The notes: generated from the letters alone by a model not told the origin. DNA of 64,000 nt from Pseudomonas sp. ML96 (GCF_000761545.1 NZ_JPMY01000045.1:79813-143812), one strand, 5' to 3'; counted from the first letter of the stretch, positions 42,587 through 52,022 are shown. Translations and numbers: made by a program.

Positions 42587-45388
42587 ATGGAGCTATTGCT
42601 CATAGTCGGACTGCCGTTTCTCGGCGCCTTGCTTCCCCTTCTGTTCGAGCGCCGTGGCCGTCTGGCCAGCAGCCTGGCCACCGCCGTGGCGCCGCTGCTC
42701 GGCCTGGGCCTGCTGCTGTGGCAGGCGCCGCGGGTATTCGCCGGTGAGCTGCTGGTGGTCTCGCAACCCTGGCTGAGCCAGCTGGGCTTCAATCTCTCCC
42801 TGCGCCTGGACGGTCTGTCCTTCCTCTTCGCCTTGCTGATCCTCGGCATCGGCCTGCTGGTGATCCTCTACGCCCGCTACTACCTGTCCGAGCGCGAGGC
42901 CATCGGCCGCTTCTTCGCTTACCTGCTGCTGTTCATGGGCGCTATGCTCGGCCTGGTGCTGTCGGAAAACCTGCTGCTGATGCTGACGTTCTGGGAGCTG
43001 ACTAGCCTGACGTCGTTCCTGCTGATCGGCTTCTGGGGCAAGCGCAGCGACGCGCGCAAGGGCGCGCGCATGGCGCTGGCGGTCACCGGTGGTGGTGGCC
43101 TGGCGCTGCTGGCCGGCATCCTGCTGATCGGCCATATCGTCGGCAGCTTCGAGCTCAGCGTGGTGCTGGCGGCCGGCGAGCTGATTCGCGCGCATGCGCT
43201 CTATCCGGTGGCGCTGATCCTGGTGCTGCTGGGCGCCTTCACCAAGTCGGCGCAGTTCCCCTTCCACTTCTGGCTGCCGCACGCGATGGCGGCGCCGACC
43301 CCGGTCTCGGCGTACTTGCACTCGGCGACCATGGTTAAGGTCGGGGTGTTCCTTTTGGCGCGGATGTACCCGGCGCTGGCGGGCTCCGACCTGTGGTTCT
43401 ACCTGGTCGGCCTGACCGGCATGGCGACCCTGCTGGTGGGCGCCGTGATGGCGCTGTTCCAGAACGACCTGAAGGGCCTGCTGGCGTACTCCACCATCAG
43501 CCACCTGGGCCTGATCGTGCTGCTGCTGGGCATGGACTCGCAGCTGTCCAACGTGGCGGCGGTGTTCCACATCATCAACCACGCCACCTTCAAGGCCTCG
43601 CTGTTCATGGCAGCGGGAATCATCGATCACGAGACCGGCAGTCGCGACATGCGTCGCATCAACGGCATGTGGAAGTACCTGCCACACACCGCAGTGCTGG
43701 CCATGGTGGCGTCCTCGGCGATGGCCGGGGTGCCGCTGCTCAATGGCTTCCTGAGCAAGGAGATGTTCTTCGGCGAGGCGGTGCAGCACGCCTTGGAGGG
43801 TAACCTGCTGCACTGGGCGATTCCCGCGGCTGCGGTACTCGCCGGGGTGTTCTCGGTGGCCTATTCGGTGCGCTTCATCCACGACGTGTTCTTCAACGGC
43901 GAGCCGATCAACCTGCCCAAGTTCCCGCCGCATGAGCCGCCGCGCTACATGAAAGTGCCGGTGGAGGTGCTGGTGTTCCTCTGCCTGCTGGTGGGCATGT
44001 TACCGGCCTACACGGTGGCGCCATTGCTGGCGGTGGCGGCGCAGGCCAGCCTGGGCGGCGCGCTGCCGGAGTACAGTCTGGCCATCTGGCACGGCTTCAA
44101 CATGCCGCTGGCGATGAGCTTCGTGGCGCTGATCGGTGGCGTGCTGGTGTACATCGGCCGCAAGCCGCTGTTCCGCCTGTACGAGAGCGTGCCGGAAGTG
44201 GACGCCAAGCTGGTGTTCGAGGCCGCGGTGCAGCGCGTGGTGGCTGCAGCCGCCTGGCTCACCGCACGCCTGGAAAATGGCTCGCTGCAGCGTTACCTGG
44301 CGCTGCTGCTGCTCAGCGCCCTGGCTCTGGTGACCGTGAGCCTGGCGCCGCTGAGTCAGCTCAGCGGCAGCCGCGAGCTGAGCCCGCTCGACCCCTTCAC
44401 GGGGCTGGGCATGCTGGTGCTGGCGCTGAGCGGCGTGCTGGCCGCGGTGCTGCATCGCCAGCGCCTGGTGGCGCTGCTGATTCTCGGCGTCGGCGGCATG
44501 CTGGTGGCGCTGGCCTTCGCCCGTTTCTCCGCGCCCGACCTGGCACTGACCCAGCTGGTAGTGGAGGTGGTGACCATCATTCTGCTGATGCTGGCGATGT
44601 ATTACCTGCCATCGCGCACGCCAGCGGAGAGTTCGCTGCCGCGCATCCTGCGCGATCTGCTGATCGCCGGTGGCTGCGGCCTGATGGTCGCGGTGCTGGC
44701 CTATGCGGTACTGACCCGCCCCTATGACGGCGGCATCGCCCAGTTCTTCCTCGCTAACAGCATCAGCGGTGGCGGCGGCACCAACGCGGTCAACGTCATC
44801 CTGGTCGACTTCCGTGGCTTCGATACGCTGGGCGAGATCACCGTGCTGGCCATCGCCGCCGTGGGCATATTCGCCATGCTCGACGGCCTGCGCCTGTTCC
44901 ATCCGACCTGCGACCCGCAAGGCCGGCGCTGGGCCTGGTCGAAGAACCCGCTGATCCTGATGACCCTGTCGCGCCTGTTGCTGCCGCTGGCGCTGTTGAT
45001 CTCGGCCTTCATCTTCCTGCGCGGGCACAACCTGCCGGGCGGCGGCTTCATCGCCGGCCTGATCACTGCGGTGGCACTGGCGCTGCAGTACATCGCCAAC
45101 GGCGTGGCCTGGATGGAGCAGCGCATGCCGCTCAACTACCAGCGCATGGCGGGCGCCGGCGTATTGATCGCCGCGCTGACCGGCCTCGGCAGTTGGGTCT
45201 TCGGTCGGCCGTTCCTGACCTCGGCATTTGGCCATTTCGAGCTGCCGCTGGTGGGCGAATTCGAGCTGGCCACGGCCATGCTGTTCGACCTCGGCGTCTA
45301 TCTGGCGGTGGTGGGCTCGACCCTGCTGATTCTGGTCAACCTGGGCAAGCTCAGCCTGACCCCGCCGGCAAGCAAGGAGATTCACTGA
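42587..45388 (+). CDS. shaA: Monovalent cation/proton antiporter subunit A (fused A/B)
   Basis: A 933-residue polytopic inner-membrane protein, the main proton-path subunit of the Sha/Mrp/Pha Na+(K+)/H+ antiporter. Residues about 1-500 are NuoL-like (FWELTSLTSFLLIGFW, KSAQFPFHFWLPHAMAAPTPVSAYLHS with the proton-path Lys/His). A DUF4040 segment follows (ALTQLVVEVVTIILLMLAMYY), and the last ~150 residues are a MnhB-like domain (FLRGHNLPGGGFIAGLITA). Separate B subunits exist in other bacteria; here A and B are one chain. The operon continues with C, D, E, F and G by 1-16 nt overlaps. Confidence 0.95.
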   Translation: MELLLIVGLPFLGALLPLLFERRGRLASSLATAVAPLLGLGLLLWQAPRVFAGELLVVSQPWLSQLGFNLSLRLDGLSFLFALLILGIGLLVILYARYYLSEREAIGRFFAYLLLFMGAMLGLVLSENLLLMLTFWELTSLTSFLLIGFWGKRSDARKGARMALAVTGGGGLALLAGILLIGHIVGSFELSVVLAAGELIRAHALYPVALILVLLGAFTKSAQFPFHFWLPHAMAAPTPVSAYLHSATMVKVGVFLLARMYPALAGSDLWFYLVGLTGMATLLVGAVMALFQNDLKGLLAYSTISHLGLIVLLLGMDSQLSNVAAVFHIINHATFKASLFMAAGIIDHETGSRDMRRINGMWKYLPHTAVLAMVASSAMAGVPLLNGFLSKEMFFGEAVQHALEGNLLHWAIPAAAVLAGVFSVAYSVRFIHDVFFNGEPINLPKFPPHEPPRYMKVPVEVLVFLCLLVGMLPAYTVAPLLAVAAQASLGGALPEYSLAIWHGFNMPLAMSFVALIGGVLVYIGRKPLFRLYESVPEVDAKLVFEAAVQRVVAAAAWLTARLENGSLQRYLALLLLSALALVTVSLAPLSQLSGSRELSPLDPFTGLGMLVLALSGVLAAVLHRQRLVALLILGVGGMLVALAFARFSAPDLALTQLVVEVVTIILLMLAMYYLPSRTPAESSLPRILRDLLIAGGCGLMVAVLAYAVLTRPYDGGIAQFFLANSISGGGGTNAVNVILVDFRGFDTLGEITVLAIAAVGIFAMLDGLRLFHPTCDPQGRRWAWSKNPLILMTLSRLLLPLALLISAFIFLRGHNLPGGGFIAGLITAVALALQYIANGVAWMEQRMPLNYQRMAGAGVLIAALTGLGSWVFGRPFLTSAFGHFELPLVGEFELATAMLFDLGVYLAVVGSTLLILVNLGKLSLTPPASKEIH

Positions 45389-45735
45389 TGGAGGCGCTGT
45401 TCGCCGTCACCCTCGGCCTGCTCACCGCCAGCGGCGTCTACCTGCTGCTGCGTGCGCGTACCTTCCCCGTGGTGCTGGGGCTGACCCTGCTGTCCTACGC
45501 GGTCAACCTGTTCCTCTTCTCCATGGGCCGCCTCAGTGGCGAGGTGGCGGTGCTCGGGCAGAGTGCCAACCCGGCCGACCCGCTGCCACAGGCGCTGGTG
45601 CTCACCGCCATCGTCATCGGCTTCGCCATGACCGCCTTCGTCGTAGTCCTGGCCCTGCGTGGCGTGGCCAACCTGGGTAACGACCATGTCGATGGTCGCC
45701 CGGATCGGCGCGAGAAGGAGGAGTGGCGGCCGTGA
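45388..45735 (+). CDS. shaC: Cation/proton antiporter subunit C
   Basis: A 115-residue NuoK-like membrane subunit with three hydrophobic helices: ALFAVTLGLLTASGVYLLL, VVLGLTLLSYAVNLFLFSMG and ALVLTAIVIGFAMTAFVVVL, the conserved MrpC LTAIVIGFA motif. The charged tail is NDHVDGRPDRREKEEW. ATG 45388 shares one base with the shaA stop (TGATG). Confidence 0.94.
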   Translation: MEALFAVTLGLLTASGVYLLLRARTFPVVLGLTLLSYAVNLFLFSMGRLSGEVAVLGQSANPADPLPQALVLTAIVIGFAMTAFVVVLALRGVANLGNDHVDGRPDRREKEEWRP

Positions 45736-47219
45736 ATCATCTGCTGATCCTGCCCATCCTCCTGCCGATGCTGGCCGGCGCGCTGTTGCTGGTGCTGCCA
45801 TCGCATGAGCGGCTCAAGCGCGGCCTCTCGCTGCTCGCCACCCTGGCGCTGGTGCCGGTGGCCCTGGCGCTGCTGCAGCAGGCCGACGATGGCCAGCTGC
45901 GCATCTATGCCCTGGGTGACTGGCGCCCGCCGTTCGGCATCGTGCTGCTGCTCGACCGTCTCAGTGCGCTGTTGTTGCTGGCCGCCGCGGTACTCGGCAG
46001 CGTCGTGGTGCTTTACGCCCTGCGTGGCGATGACCGCCGTGGCCCGCGCTTCCATGCGTTGCTGCAGTTCCAGTTGCTGGGCATCAACGGCTCCTTCCTA
46101 ACGGGCGACCTGTTCAACCTGTTCGTGTTCTTCGAGGTGTTGCTGATCGCCTCCTACGCGCTGCTGCTGTATGGCCGCAGCGCCGAGCGGGTGAGGGCGG
46201 GGATGCACTATGTGATCCTCAACCTGACCGGTTCCGCGTTGTTCCTTATTGCGCTTGGGCTGATCTACGGTGTGAGTGGCACCCTGAACATGGCGGATCT
46301 CTCCGCGCGGGTGGCGGCTGCAACGGGCGACCAGGTGCCGCTGCTGGCTGCGGCCGGTTCGCTGCTGATGCTGGTGTTCGCTCTCAAGGCCGCGCTGGTG
46401 CCGCTGTATTTCTGGCTGCCACGGGCCTATGCCGCCGCCAGCGCGCCGGTGGCGGCGCTGTTCGCGATCATGACCAAGGTCGGTATCTACGCCATCCTGC
46501 GGGTCTGCACCCTGGTGTTCGGCGAGAGTGGCGGCGAGCTGGCGCAACTGGTCCAGGTCTGGCTGTGGCCGCTGGCGCTGGTCACCGTGGCCCTCGGCGC
46601 GCTGGGCGCATTGGCCGCGCGCAGCCTGCCGCTGCTGCTGGCCTACCTGGTGCTGGTCTCCGCCGGCACCCTGCTGGCCGCCGTGGCCATCGGCACGCCG
46701 GAGGCCCACGCGGCGGCGCTCTACTACCTGCTGCACAGTACCTGGGTGGCCGGCGGCCTGTTCCTGCTCGCCGACCTGATCGCCCGCCAGCGCGGCAGCA
46801 AAGGCGGCGATCTGGTGCAGGGCCCGGCCTTGGAGAATCCGATGCTGCTCGGCGGCCTGTTCTTCTTCGGCGCGGTGGCCGTGGTCGGCCTGCCGCCGCT
46901 GTCCGGCTTCCTCGGCAAGCTGCTGTTGCTGCGTGCCGAACCCTCGGTGGCCCTGTGGAGCGTGCTGTTGCTCGGCGGCTTCGCCGCGCTGGTGGCCTTC
47001 AGCCGCGCCGGCAGCACCCTGTTCTGGCGAGTAGGTTTGAGTACGTTGGACAGCGCCGAGCTGGACCGTGGCCGGCTGTGTGCGTGCATGCTGCTGCTCG
47101 CCTGCAGCCTGGGCTTGGTGGCCCTGGCCGCACCGCTGCTGGATTACAGCACTGCCGCCGCGGCGCAGCTGCATGACGTTATGCCCTACCGGGCGTTGAT
47201 CGGGGAGGGCCGGCCATGA
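45732..47219 (+). CDS. shaD: Cation/proton antiporter subunit D
   Basis: A 495-residue NuoN/NuoM-like membrane subunit of the Mrp/Sha complex. It has NHLLILPILLPMLAGALLLVL, LTGDLFNLFVFFEVLLIASY, FALKAALVPLYFWLPRAYAAA with the key Lys, VAALFAIMTKVGIYAILRV and VVGLPPLSGFLGKLLLL. GTG 45732 is chosen because GGAGG sits at normal distance from it; GTG 45723 is too close. Overlaps shaC by 4 nt. Confidence 0.95.
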   Translation: MNHLLILPILLPMLAGALLLVLPSHERLKRGLSLLATLALVPVALALLQQADDGQLRIYALGDWRPPFGIVLLLDRLSALLLLAAAVLGSVVVLYALRGDDRRGPRFHALLQFQLLGINGSFLTGDLFNLFVFFEVLLIASYALLLYGRSAERVRAGMHYVILNLTGSALFLIALGLIYGVSGTLNMADLSARVAAATGDQVPLLAAAGSLLMLVFALKAALVPLYFWLPRAYAAASAPVAALFAIMTKVGIYAILRVCTLVFGESGGELAQLVQVWLWPLALVTVALGALGALAARSLPLLLAYLVLVSAGTLLAAVAIGTPEAHAAALYYLLHSTWVAGGLFLLADLIARQRGSKGGDLVQGPALENPMLLGGLFFFGAVAVVGLPPLSGFLGKLLLLRAEPSVALWSVLLLGGFAALVAFSRAGSTLFWRVGLSTLDSAELDRGRLCACMLLLACSLGLVALAAPLLDYSTAAAAQLHDVMPYRALIGEGRP

Positions 47220-47713
47220 GTCGACTGTTGCCGCACCCGGCGCAGAGCCTGATTCTGCTGCTGGCCTGGATGCTTCTGGTAGACAACTTCGCCCTCGGCC
47301 AGTGGCTGCTCGGCAGCGTCCTGGCGCTGCTGATCCCGCTGGCCTGCAACCGCCTGCTGATCGAGCACCCCACGGGCTGGAAGCCGCTCAAGCTGCTGAG
47401 CTTCCTGCTCATGGTGATGGGCGACATCCTGGTCGCCAACTTTCACGTGGCGCGCCTCACCCTGGGCCGTATCCGCGAGCTGCGCCCGGCCTTCGTCGAG
47501 GTGCCGATCGAACTGGACAACGAGCTGGCCATCAGCGTGCTGGTCAGCGTGGTCTCGCTGACCCCCGGCTCGCTGGCCGCCGACCTCAGCATGGATCGCC
47601 GGACCCTGCTGGTGCATGGCCTCGACGTGCCGGATGCGCAGGCCATGATCGACGAGATCAAGCAGCGCTACGAAGCCCCGCTGAAGGAGGTATTCCCATG
47701 CTCGGCTACGTGA
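47216..47713 (+). CDS. shaE: Cation/proton antiporter subunit E
   Basis: A 165-residue MnhE subunit with two N-terminal membrane segments (LLPHPAQSLILLLAWMLLV, WLLGSVLALLIPLACNRLL), FLLMVMGDILVANFHVARL and the cytosolic VSLTPGSLAADLSMDRRTL, then LVHGLDVPDAQAMIDEIKQR. ATGA overlap with shaD; its 3' end overlaps shaF by 16 nt. Confidence 0.94.
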   Translation: MSRLLPHPAQSLILLLAWMLLVDNFALGQWLLGSVLALLIPLACNRLLIEHPTGWKPLKLLSFLLMVMGDILVANFHVARLTLGRIRELRPAFVEVPIELDNELAISVLVSVVSLTPGSLAADLSMDRRTLLVHGLDVPDAQAMIDEIKQRYEAPLKEVFPCSAT

Positions 47714-47967
47714 TTCCCGTATGCCTGGCTATGCTCGGCCTGGCGCTCGCGCTGGCCACCGCTCGCTTGATCAAAGGGCCCTGCCTGCCGGATCGGGTGC
47801 TGGCACTGGATACCCTGTATATCAACGCCATCGCCATGATCATCCTCTTCGGCATCTGGAAGGGCAGCGAGCTGTTCTTCGAAGTGGCCCTGCTGATTGC
47901 CGTGCTCGGCTTCGTCAGCACCGTGGCGGTGGCCAAGTACATGCTGCGTGGAGACATCATCGAATGA
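47698..47967 (+). CDS. shaF: Cation/proton antiporter subunit F
   Basis: An 89-residue MnhF subunit with three hydrophobic helices. The GPCLPDRVLALDTLYINAIA block is the family hallmark (GPxxxDRVLALD). AAGGAGG lies 7 nt before ATG 47698, inside the end of shaE, so the two are tightly coupled. Confidence 0.95.
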   Translation: MLGYVIPVCLAMLGLALALATARLIKGPCLPDRVLALDTLYINAIAMIILFGIWKGSELFFEVALLIAVLGFVSTVAVAKYMLRGDIIE

Positions 47968-48296
47968 GCCTGTGGCTGGAAATCCTCATCTCGGCGCTGC
48001 TGCTGCTGGGCAGCGGTTTCGTCCTGATCGGCGCCATCGGCCTGTACCGCCTGCCCGATTTCTTCACCCGCCTGCACGGCCCGACCAAGGCCACCACCCT
48101 GGGCGTGGGCGGACTGGTCGTGGCTTCGCTGATCTTCTTCAGCACCGGCGGGCAGACCCTCAGTTCCCACGAACTGCTGATCAGCCTGTTCCTCTTCATC
48201 AGTGCTCCGGTCAGCGCCTATATGCTGGCCAAGGCCGCGGTGCTGCAGCAGCTGCCACTGGAGCCGAAGACCCGCGGCAAGCCCTGGGACCAGTAA
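47964..48296 (+). CDS. shaG: Cation/proton antiporter subunit G
   Basis: A 110-residue MnhG subunit: LEILISALLLLGSGFVLIGAIG, LYRLPDFFTRLHGPTKATTLG (signature RLPDFFxRxHxxTK) and SHELLISLFLFISAPVSAYML. ATG 47964 overlaps shaF by 4 nt. Last gene of the operon; a weak 7-bp hairpin at 48300-48326 lacks a T-run. Confidence 0.95.
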   Translation: MSLWLEILISALLLLGSGFVLIGAIGLYRLPDFFTRLHGPTKATTLGVGGLVVASLIFFSTGGQTLSSHELLISLFLFISAPVSAYMLAKAAVLQQLPLEPKTRGKPWDQ

Positions 48297-48381
48297 GGCG
48301 GCACAGTTTCTCCGCGCCGCTGTGCCTGTCGGCGTGATGCCTCGCCACCTACACTGAGTTTTTCGTGTGGAGGTGGCGGTG

Positions 48382-49287
48382 ATGGCCCGGCAGGGTAGGT
48401 TGTTCGCGATGGCTTGCCTGGTGCTGGCCATGGCCCTGTGGGGCAGTTCCTTCATCGCCCTCAAGTTTGCCTTCGCCGAGCTGCCGGCGATGTGGGTGAT
48501 CTTCGGCCGCATGCTCCTCGGCAGTCTGATCTTCCTGCTGGCCTGGCGCTGGCGCGGCCGCCTCGACTATCGCCCCGGCGACTGGCGCTACCTGCTCGCC
48601 CTGGCCGCCTGCGAACCCTGCCTGTACTTCATCTTCGAGGCCCTGGCGCTGCAGCACACCAGTGCCACCCAGGCCGGCATGATCACCGCGTTGCTGCCGC
48701 TGCTGGTCGCAGTCGGCGCCTTCAGCTTCCTGCGCGAGCGCGTGGCCCTGAGCACCTGGGCCGGCTTCATGCTGGCGGTGGTCGGCGCCATCTGGCTGAG
48801 CCTGGCGGGCGAGGCGGATGCCCACGCGCCCGCGCCGCTGCTGGGCAACTTCTACGAGTTTCTCGCGGTGCTCTGCGCGACCTGCTACACGCTGCTGCTC
48901 AAGCGCCTCTGCGAGCGCTATTCGCCGTTCGTACTCACCGCCATGCAGGCCTTCATCGGCTCGCTGTTCTTTCTGCCACTGGCCCTGCTGCTGGAGCCGC
49001 TGCCCGAGCAGTTCAGCGCGCTGGGCCTGGGTTCGGTGATCTATCTCGGCGTGGTGGTCACCGTCGGCGCCTATGGCCTGTACAACTTCGGCGTCAGTCG
49101 CCTGCCGGCCAGCCAGGCCTCGGGCTTCACCAACCTGCTGCCGGTGTTCACCCTGATCTTCGCCGCGCTGTTGCTGGAGGAGCGACTGTCGCCGATGCAG
49201 TACGCCGCCGCCGCGCTGGTGTTCGTCGGCGTGGCGCTGAGCCAGTGGAAAAGTACTGCCCCGGCCCCAGCCGGCATTCTGGATTGA
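48382..49287 (+). CDS. EamA/DMT-family transporter
   Basis: A 301-residue drug/metabolite transporter with ten hydrophobic segments in two EamA repeats: LAMALWGSSFIALKFAFAEL and AALQHTSATQAGMITALLPL-like in the first half, NFYEFLAVLCATCYTLLLKR and GLYNFGVSRLPASQASGFTN in the second. It probably exports an amino acid or metabolite. GGAGGTGG precedes ATG 48382. It is 11 nt from the PLP enzyme gene, perhaps exporting its substrate or product. Confidence 0.9.
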   Translation: MARQGRLFAMACLVLAMALWGSSFIALKFAFAELPAMWVIFGRMLLGSLIFLLAWRWRGRLDYRPGDWRYLLALAACEPCLYFIFEALALQHTSATQAGMITALLPLLVAVGAFSFLRERVALSTWAGFMLAVVGAIWLSLAGEADAHAPAPLLGNFYEFLAVLCATCYTLLLKRLCERYSPFVLTAMQAFIGSLFFLPLALLLEPLPEQFSALGLGSVIYLGVVVTVGAYGLYNFGVSRLPASQASGFTNLLPVFTLIFAALLLEERLSPMQYAAAALVFVGVALSQWKSTAPAPAGILD

Positions 49288-49297
49288 GGAGCAGCGC

Positions 49298-50389
49298 ATG
49301 ACTGATATCCGCAAGTGGACCCGCGAGGCGGTGCACATCATCGAGGCTGACTTCCAGCGCAGCGCCGACACTCACCTGATTCCGCTGGCGCTGCCCGGTT
49401 TACCGGGCGTGGAGCTGTACTTCAAGGACGAGTCCAGCCATCCCACCGGCAGCCTCAAGCATCGCCTGGCGCGCTCGCTGTTCCTCTATGCCCTGTGCAA
49501 TGGCTGGCTGCGCGAGGGCAAGCCGGTGATCGAGGCCTCCAGCGGCTCCACGGCGATCTCCGAGGCGTATTTCGCGCGCCTGCTGGGGCTGCCCTTCATC
49601 GCCGTGGTGCCGGCCTCCACGGCCCGGGAGAAGCTGGCGCAGATCGCCTTCTACGGTGGCCAGACCCACCTGGTCGACGACCCCACGCGCATCCACGCCG
49701 AGTCAGTGCGTCTGGCCCAGGAAAGCGGCGGCCACTTCATGGACCAGTTCACCTACGCCGAACGGGCCACCGACTGGCGGGCGAACAACAACATCGCCGA
49801 ATCGATCTTCCAGCAGATGCGTCACGAACACTTCCCCGAGCCCGCGTGGCTGGTGTCCAGCCCCGGTACCGGTGGCACCCTGGCGACCTTGGGGCGCTAC
49901 GTGCGCTACCGCCAGTACGCCACCCGGGTGTTCTGCGCCGATGCCGAGCAGTCGGTGTTCTTCGATAGCTACGTCAGCGGCGACCGCAGTCTGACCCTGG
50001 ACTGCGGTTCGCGCATCGAGGGCATCGGCCGGCCGCGGGTCGAGCTGTCGTTCCTGCCGCAGGTGCTGGACGCCGCGTGCAAGGTGCCGGACGCCCTTTC
50101 GCTGGCGGCCATGCATTACTTGGCTGGGCGCCTGAATCGGCGCGTCGGCGCGAGCAGCGGGACCAACCTGATCGGCGCACTGCTGGTAGCGCGCAAGATG
50201 GTCGAGGCCGGCCAGCGCGGTTCGGTGGTGGCCATCCTCTGCGATGGCGGTGAGCGCTACGCCACCAGCTACTACTGCGATGCCTGGCTGGCCGAGCAGG
50301 GCTATGCGCTGGCGCCGCTGATTGAGGCGGTGGCGGCCTGTGCCGAGCAGGGTGGGGCGCTGCCGGAGATGCCGAGCAGCGGCCTATGA
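49298..50389 (+). CDS. PLP-dependent cysteine synthase/desulfhydrase-family enzyme
   Basis: A 363-residue fold-type II PLP enzyme. The PLP lysine is K54 in HPTGSLKHRLA, the substrate loop SSGSTAISEA lies at about 81-90 and the phosphate loop in SSPGTGGTLATLG. It is longer than typical CysK and belongs to the subgroup often annotated as cysteine synthase-like or L-cysteine desulfhydrase. Overlaps the GNAT gene by 4 nt and follows the EamA gene, so the three may share a transcript. The exact reaction is uncertain. Confidence 0.88.
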   Translation: MTDIRKWTREAVHIIEADFQRSADTHLIPLALPGLPGVELYFKDESSHPTGSLKHRLARSLFLYALCNGWLREGKPVIEASSGSTAISEAYFARLLGLPFIAVVPASTAREKLAQIAFYGGQTHLVDDPTRIHAESVRLAQESGGHFMDQFTYAERATDWRANNNIAESIFQQMRHEHFPEPAWLVSSPGTGGTLATLGRYVRYRQYATRVFCADAEQSVFFDSYVSGDRSLTLDCGSRIEGIGRPRVELSFLPQVLDAACKVPDALSLAAMHYLAGRLNRRVGASSGTNLIGALLVARKMVEAGQRGSVVAILCDGGERYATSYYCDAWLAEQGYALAPLIEAVAACAEQGGALPEMPSSGL

Positions 50390-50904
50390 GCGAGCACTTT
50401 GCCAGCGCCCCGGCGCGTGCCGAGGACATCCCGGTCATGCTCGCCTTCATCTTCGAGCACGGCCCCAATCCCTGGAACTACCTGCCCCAGGACGCCGTGT
50501 TGGCGCACCTGCAGGGCATCGCCGAGGGCTCGGTGCGGGCCGTGCTGGCGCGTCGTGAGAGTGGCGCGCTGGTCGGCTTCGTCACCTTCCTGGCGAGCAG
50601 CAACTTCGAGCGCTACCAGGCGCCGGAGCGGCGTGATCTGCCGCAGGGTTATGTCGGTGAGGCAGTGGTGCACCGCGAGCTGGCCGGGCGCGGCCTGGGT
50701 AGCCGGCTGCTCGGCGAGGCGGTGCAGGGGCTGCAGGCGCTGGGCATTGACGACATCTACATCGAGCGTCACGAGGAAAATGCCGGCTCGGCAGGGATGA
50801 TGCGCAAGGCCGGTTTCGTCGAAGTTGAAACCTTTGCCGATCCACAGCGCCGCGCGGCCGGCTCGCGCCGCACCACGCTGTGCTACCTGCGCGCGAGCAG
50901 CTAG
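50386..50904 (+). CDS. GNAT-family N-acetyltransferase
   Basis: A 172-residue GNAT protein. GYVGEAVVHRELAGRGLGSRLL carries the acetyl-CoA binding R/Q-x-x-G-x-G/A motif (RGLGSRL), followed by LGIDDIYIERHEENAGSAGM and a MMRKAGFVEVE beta-bulge. It is coupled to the PLP enzyme by an ATGA overlap. Its stop shares CTAG with the stop of the opposing GAPDH-family gene. The substrate is unknown. Confidence 0.85.
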   Translation: MSEHFASAPARAEDIPVMLAFIFEHGPNPWNYLPQDAVLAHLQGIAEGSVRAVLARRESGALVGFVTFLASSNFERYQAPERRDLPQGYVGEAVVHRELAGRGLGSRLLGEAVQGLQALGIDDIYIERHEENAGSAGMMRKAGFVEVETFADPQRRAAGSRRTTLCYLRASS

Positions 50905-51938
50905 CCGGGCTGCACGGGCACGGTACGCATCGGCTCCAGCGGCTTGAGCCAGAGCTGCAGCACATCCAGCAGGCGATTGGCGAAGGCCCATTCGTTGTCG
51001 TACCAGGCCAGCACCTTGACCAGATTGTCGCCCTGCACCCGCGTGTGATTGAGGTCGACCACGCAGGACACCGGGTAGCCGTTAAAGTCCGAGGACACCA
51101 GTGGCAGGTCGTTGCACTCCATTACGCCCAGGGGGAACTGGCGCGCGGCTTTCTGCAGGGTGTCGTTGATCGCCTCGCGGCTGGTCGGGTGCTCGCTGGT
51201 GAAGGTCAGGTCAAGCAGCGACACGTTGGCGGTCGGCACGCGCACGGCCATGCCGTCGAGGCGGCCCTCCAGCTCCGGGATCACCAGGCCGATGGTCTTC
51301 GCCGCACCAGTGCTGGTAGGGATCATCGACTGCGCGGCGGCGCGGGCGCGGTAGAGGTCATTGTGGGTCTTATCGAGCAGGTTCTGGTCGTTGGTGTAGG
51401 CGTGCACCGTGGTCATCAGCCCCTGCCTGATGCCCACCGCGGTGTGCAGAGCCTGGGCCAGCGGCGCCAGGCAGTTGGTGGTGCAGGAGGCGTTGGAGAC
51501 GATCTGCTGGTTGCCCAGCAGGTGGTGATTGACGCCGTAGACCACCGTCAGGTCGGCGCTGTCCAGCGGGTGTGACAGCAGTACCCGTGGCGCGCCTGCG
51601 GTGAGGTGCTGTTCGGCGGTGGCGCGCTTCTTGGCCTTGCCGGTGCAGTCCACGACTACGTCGACCGCCATCTGTTTCCACGGCAGCTGGGTGAAGTCCT
51701 TCTGGCCGATCAGGTGGATCGACTGGCCACGCACCTGCATCACGTCGTGGTTGATTTCCACCTGGCCCTGGAAGCGGCCGAAGGTGGTATCGAAGCGGGT
51801 CAGGTGGGCGAGGGTGTTGAAGTCGCCGGTCTCGTTGATCACCTCGACGTGCAACTGGCTTTCCAGCCCGCGCTCGAACAAGGCGCGCAGCAGGGCGCGA
51901 CCGATGCGCCCGTATCCGTTCAGGGCAATACGCAGCAT
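50901..51938 (-). CDS. Glyceraldehyde-3-phosphate / erythrose-4-phosphate dehydrogenase-family enzyme
   Basis: A 345-residue type I GAPDH-superfamily enzyme. LRIALNGYGRIGRALLRAL is the NAD fold, Cys152 in NASCTTNCLAPL the nucleophile, His179 in TTVHAYTNDQ the base. VVIN-type ETGDFNTLAHLTRFDTTFGR and VVYGVNHHLL resemble Epd, whereas AYTNDQNLLDKTHNDLYRAR and PTSTGAAKTIGLVIPELEG are GAPDH-like, so the substrate cannot be fixed from motifs. It is not in a pdxB/epd or glycolytic context. ATG 51938 is the natural start; an upstream in-frame extension is not conserved. Confidence 0.88.
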   Translation of the reverse strand: MLRIALNGYGRIGRALLRALFERGLESQLHVEVINETGDFNTLAHLTRFDTTFGRFQGQVEINHDVMQVRGQSIHLIGQKDFTQLPWKQMAVDVVVDCTGKAKKRATAEQHLTAGAPRVLLSHPLDSADLTVVYGVNHHLLGNQQIVSNASCTTNCLAPLAQALHTAVGIRQGLMTTVHAYTNDQNLLDKTHNDLYRARAAAQSMIPTSTGAAKTIGLVIPELEGRLDGMAVRVPTANVSLLDLTFTSEHPTSREAINDTLQKAARQFPLGVMECNDLPLVSSDFNGYPVSCVVDLNHTRVQGDNLVKVLAWYDNEWAFANRLLDVLQLWLKPLEPMRTVPVQPG

Positions 51939-52022
51939 GGCAGTCTCCGACTGTCTGGGTCCGTCTTCAGCATAGGCGGCCCATCCGCCCCACGAAAGCG
52001 AGGCGGGCTGCAAGGCTGGCGT

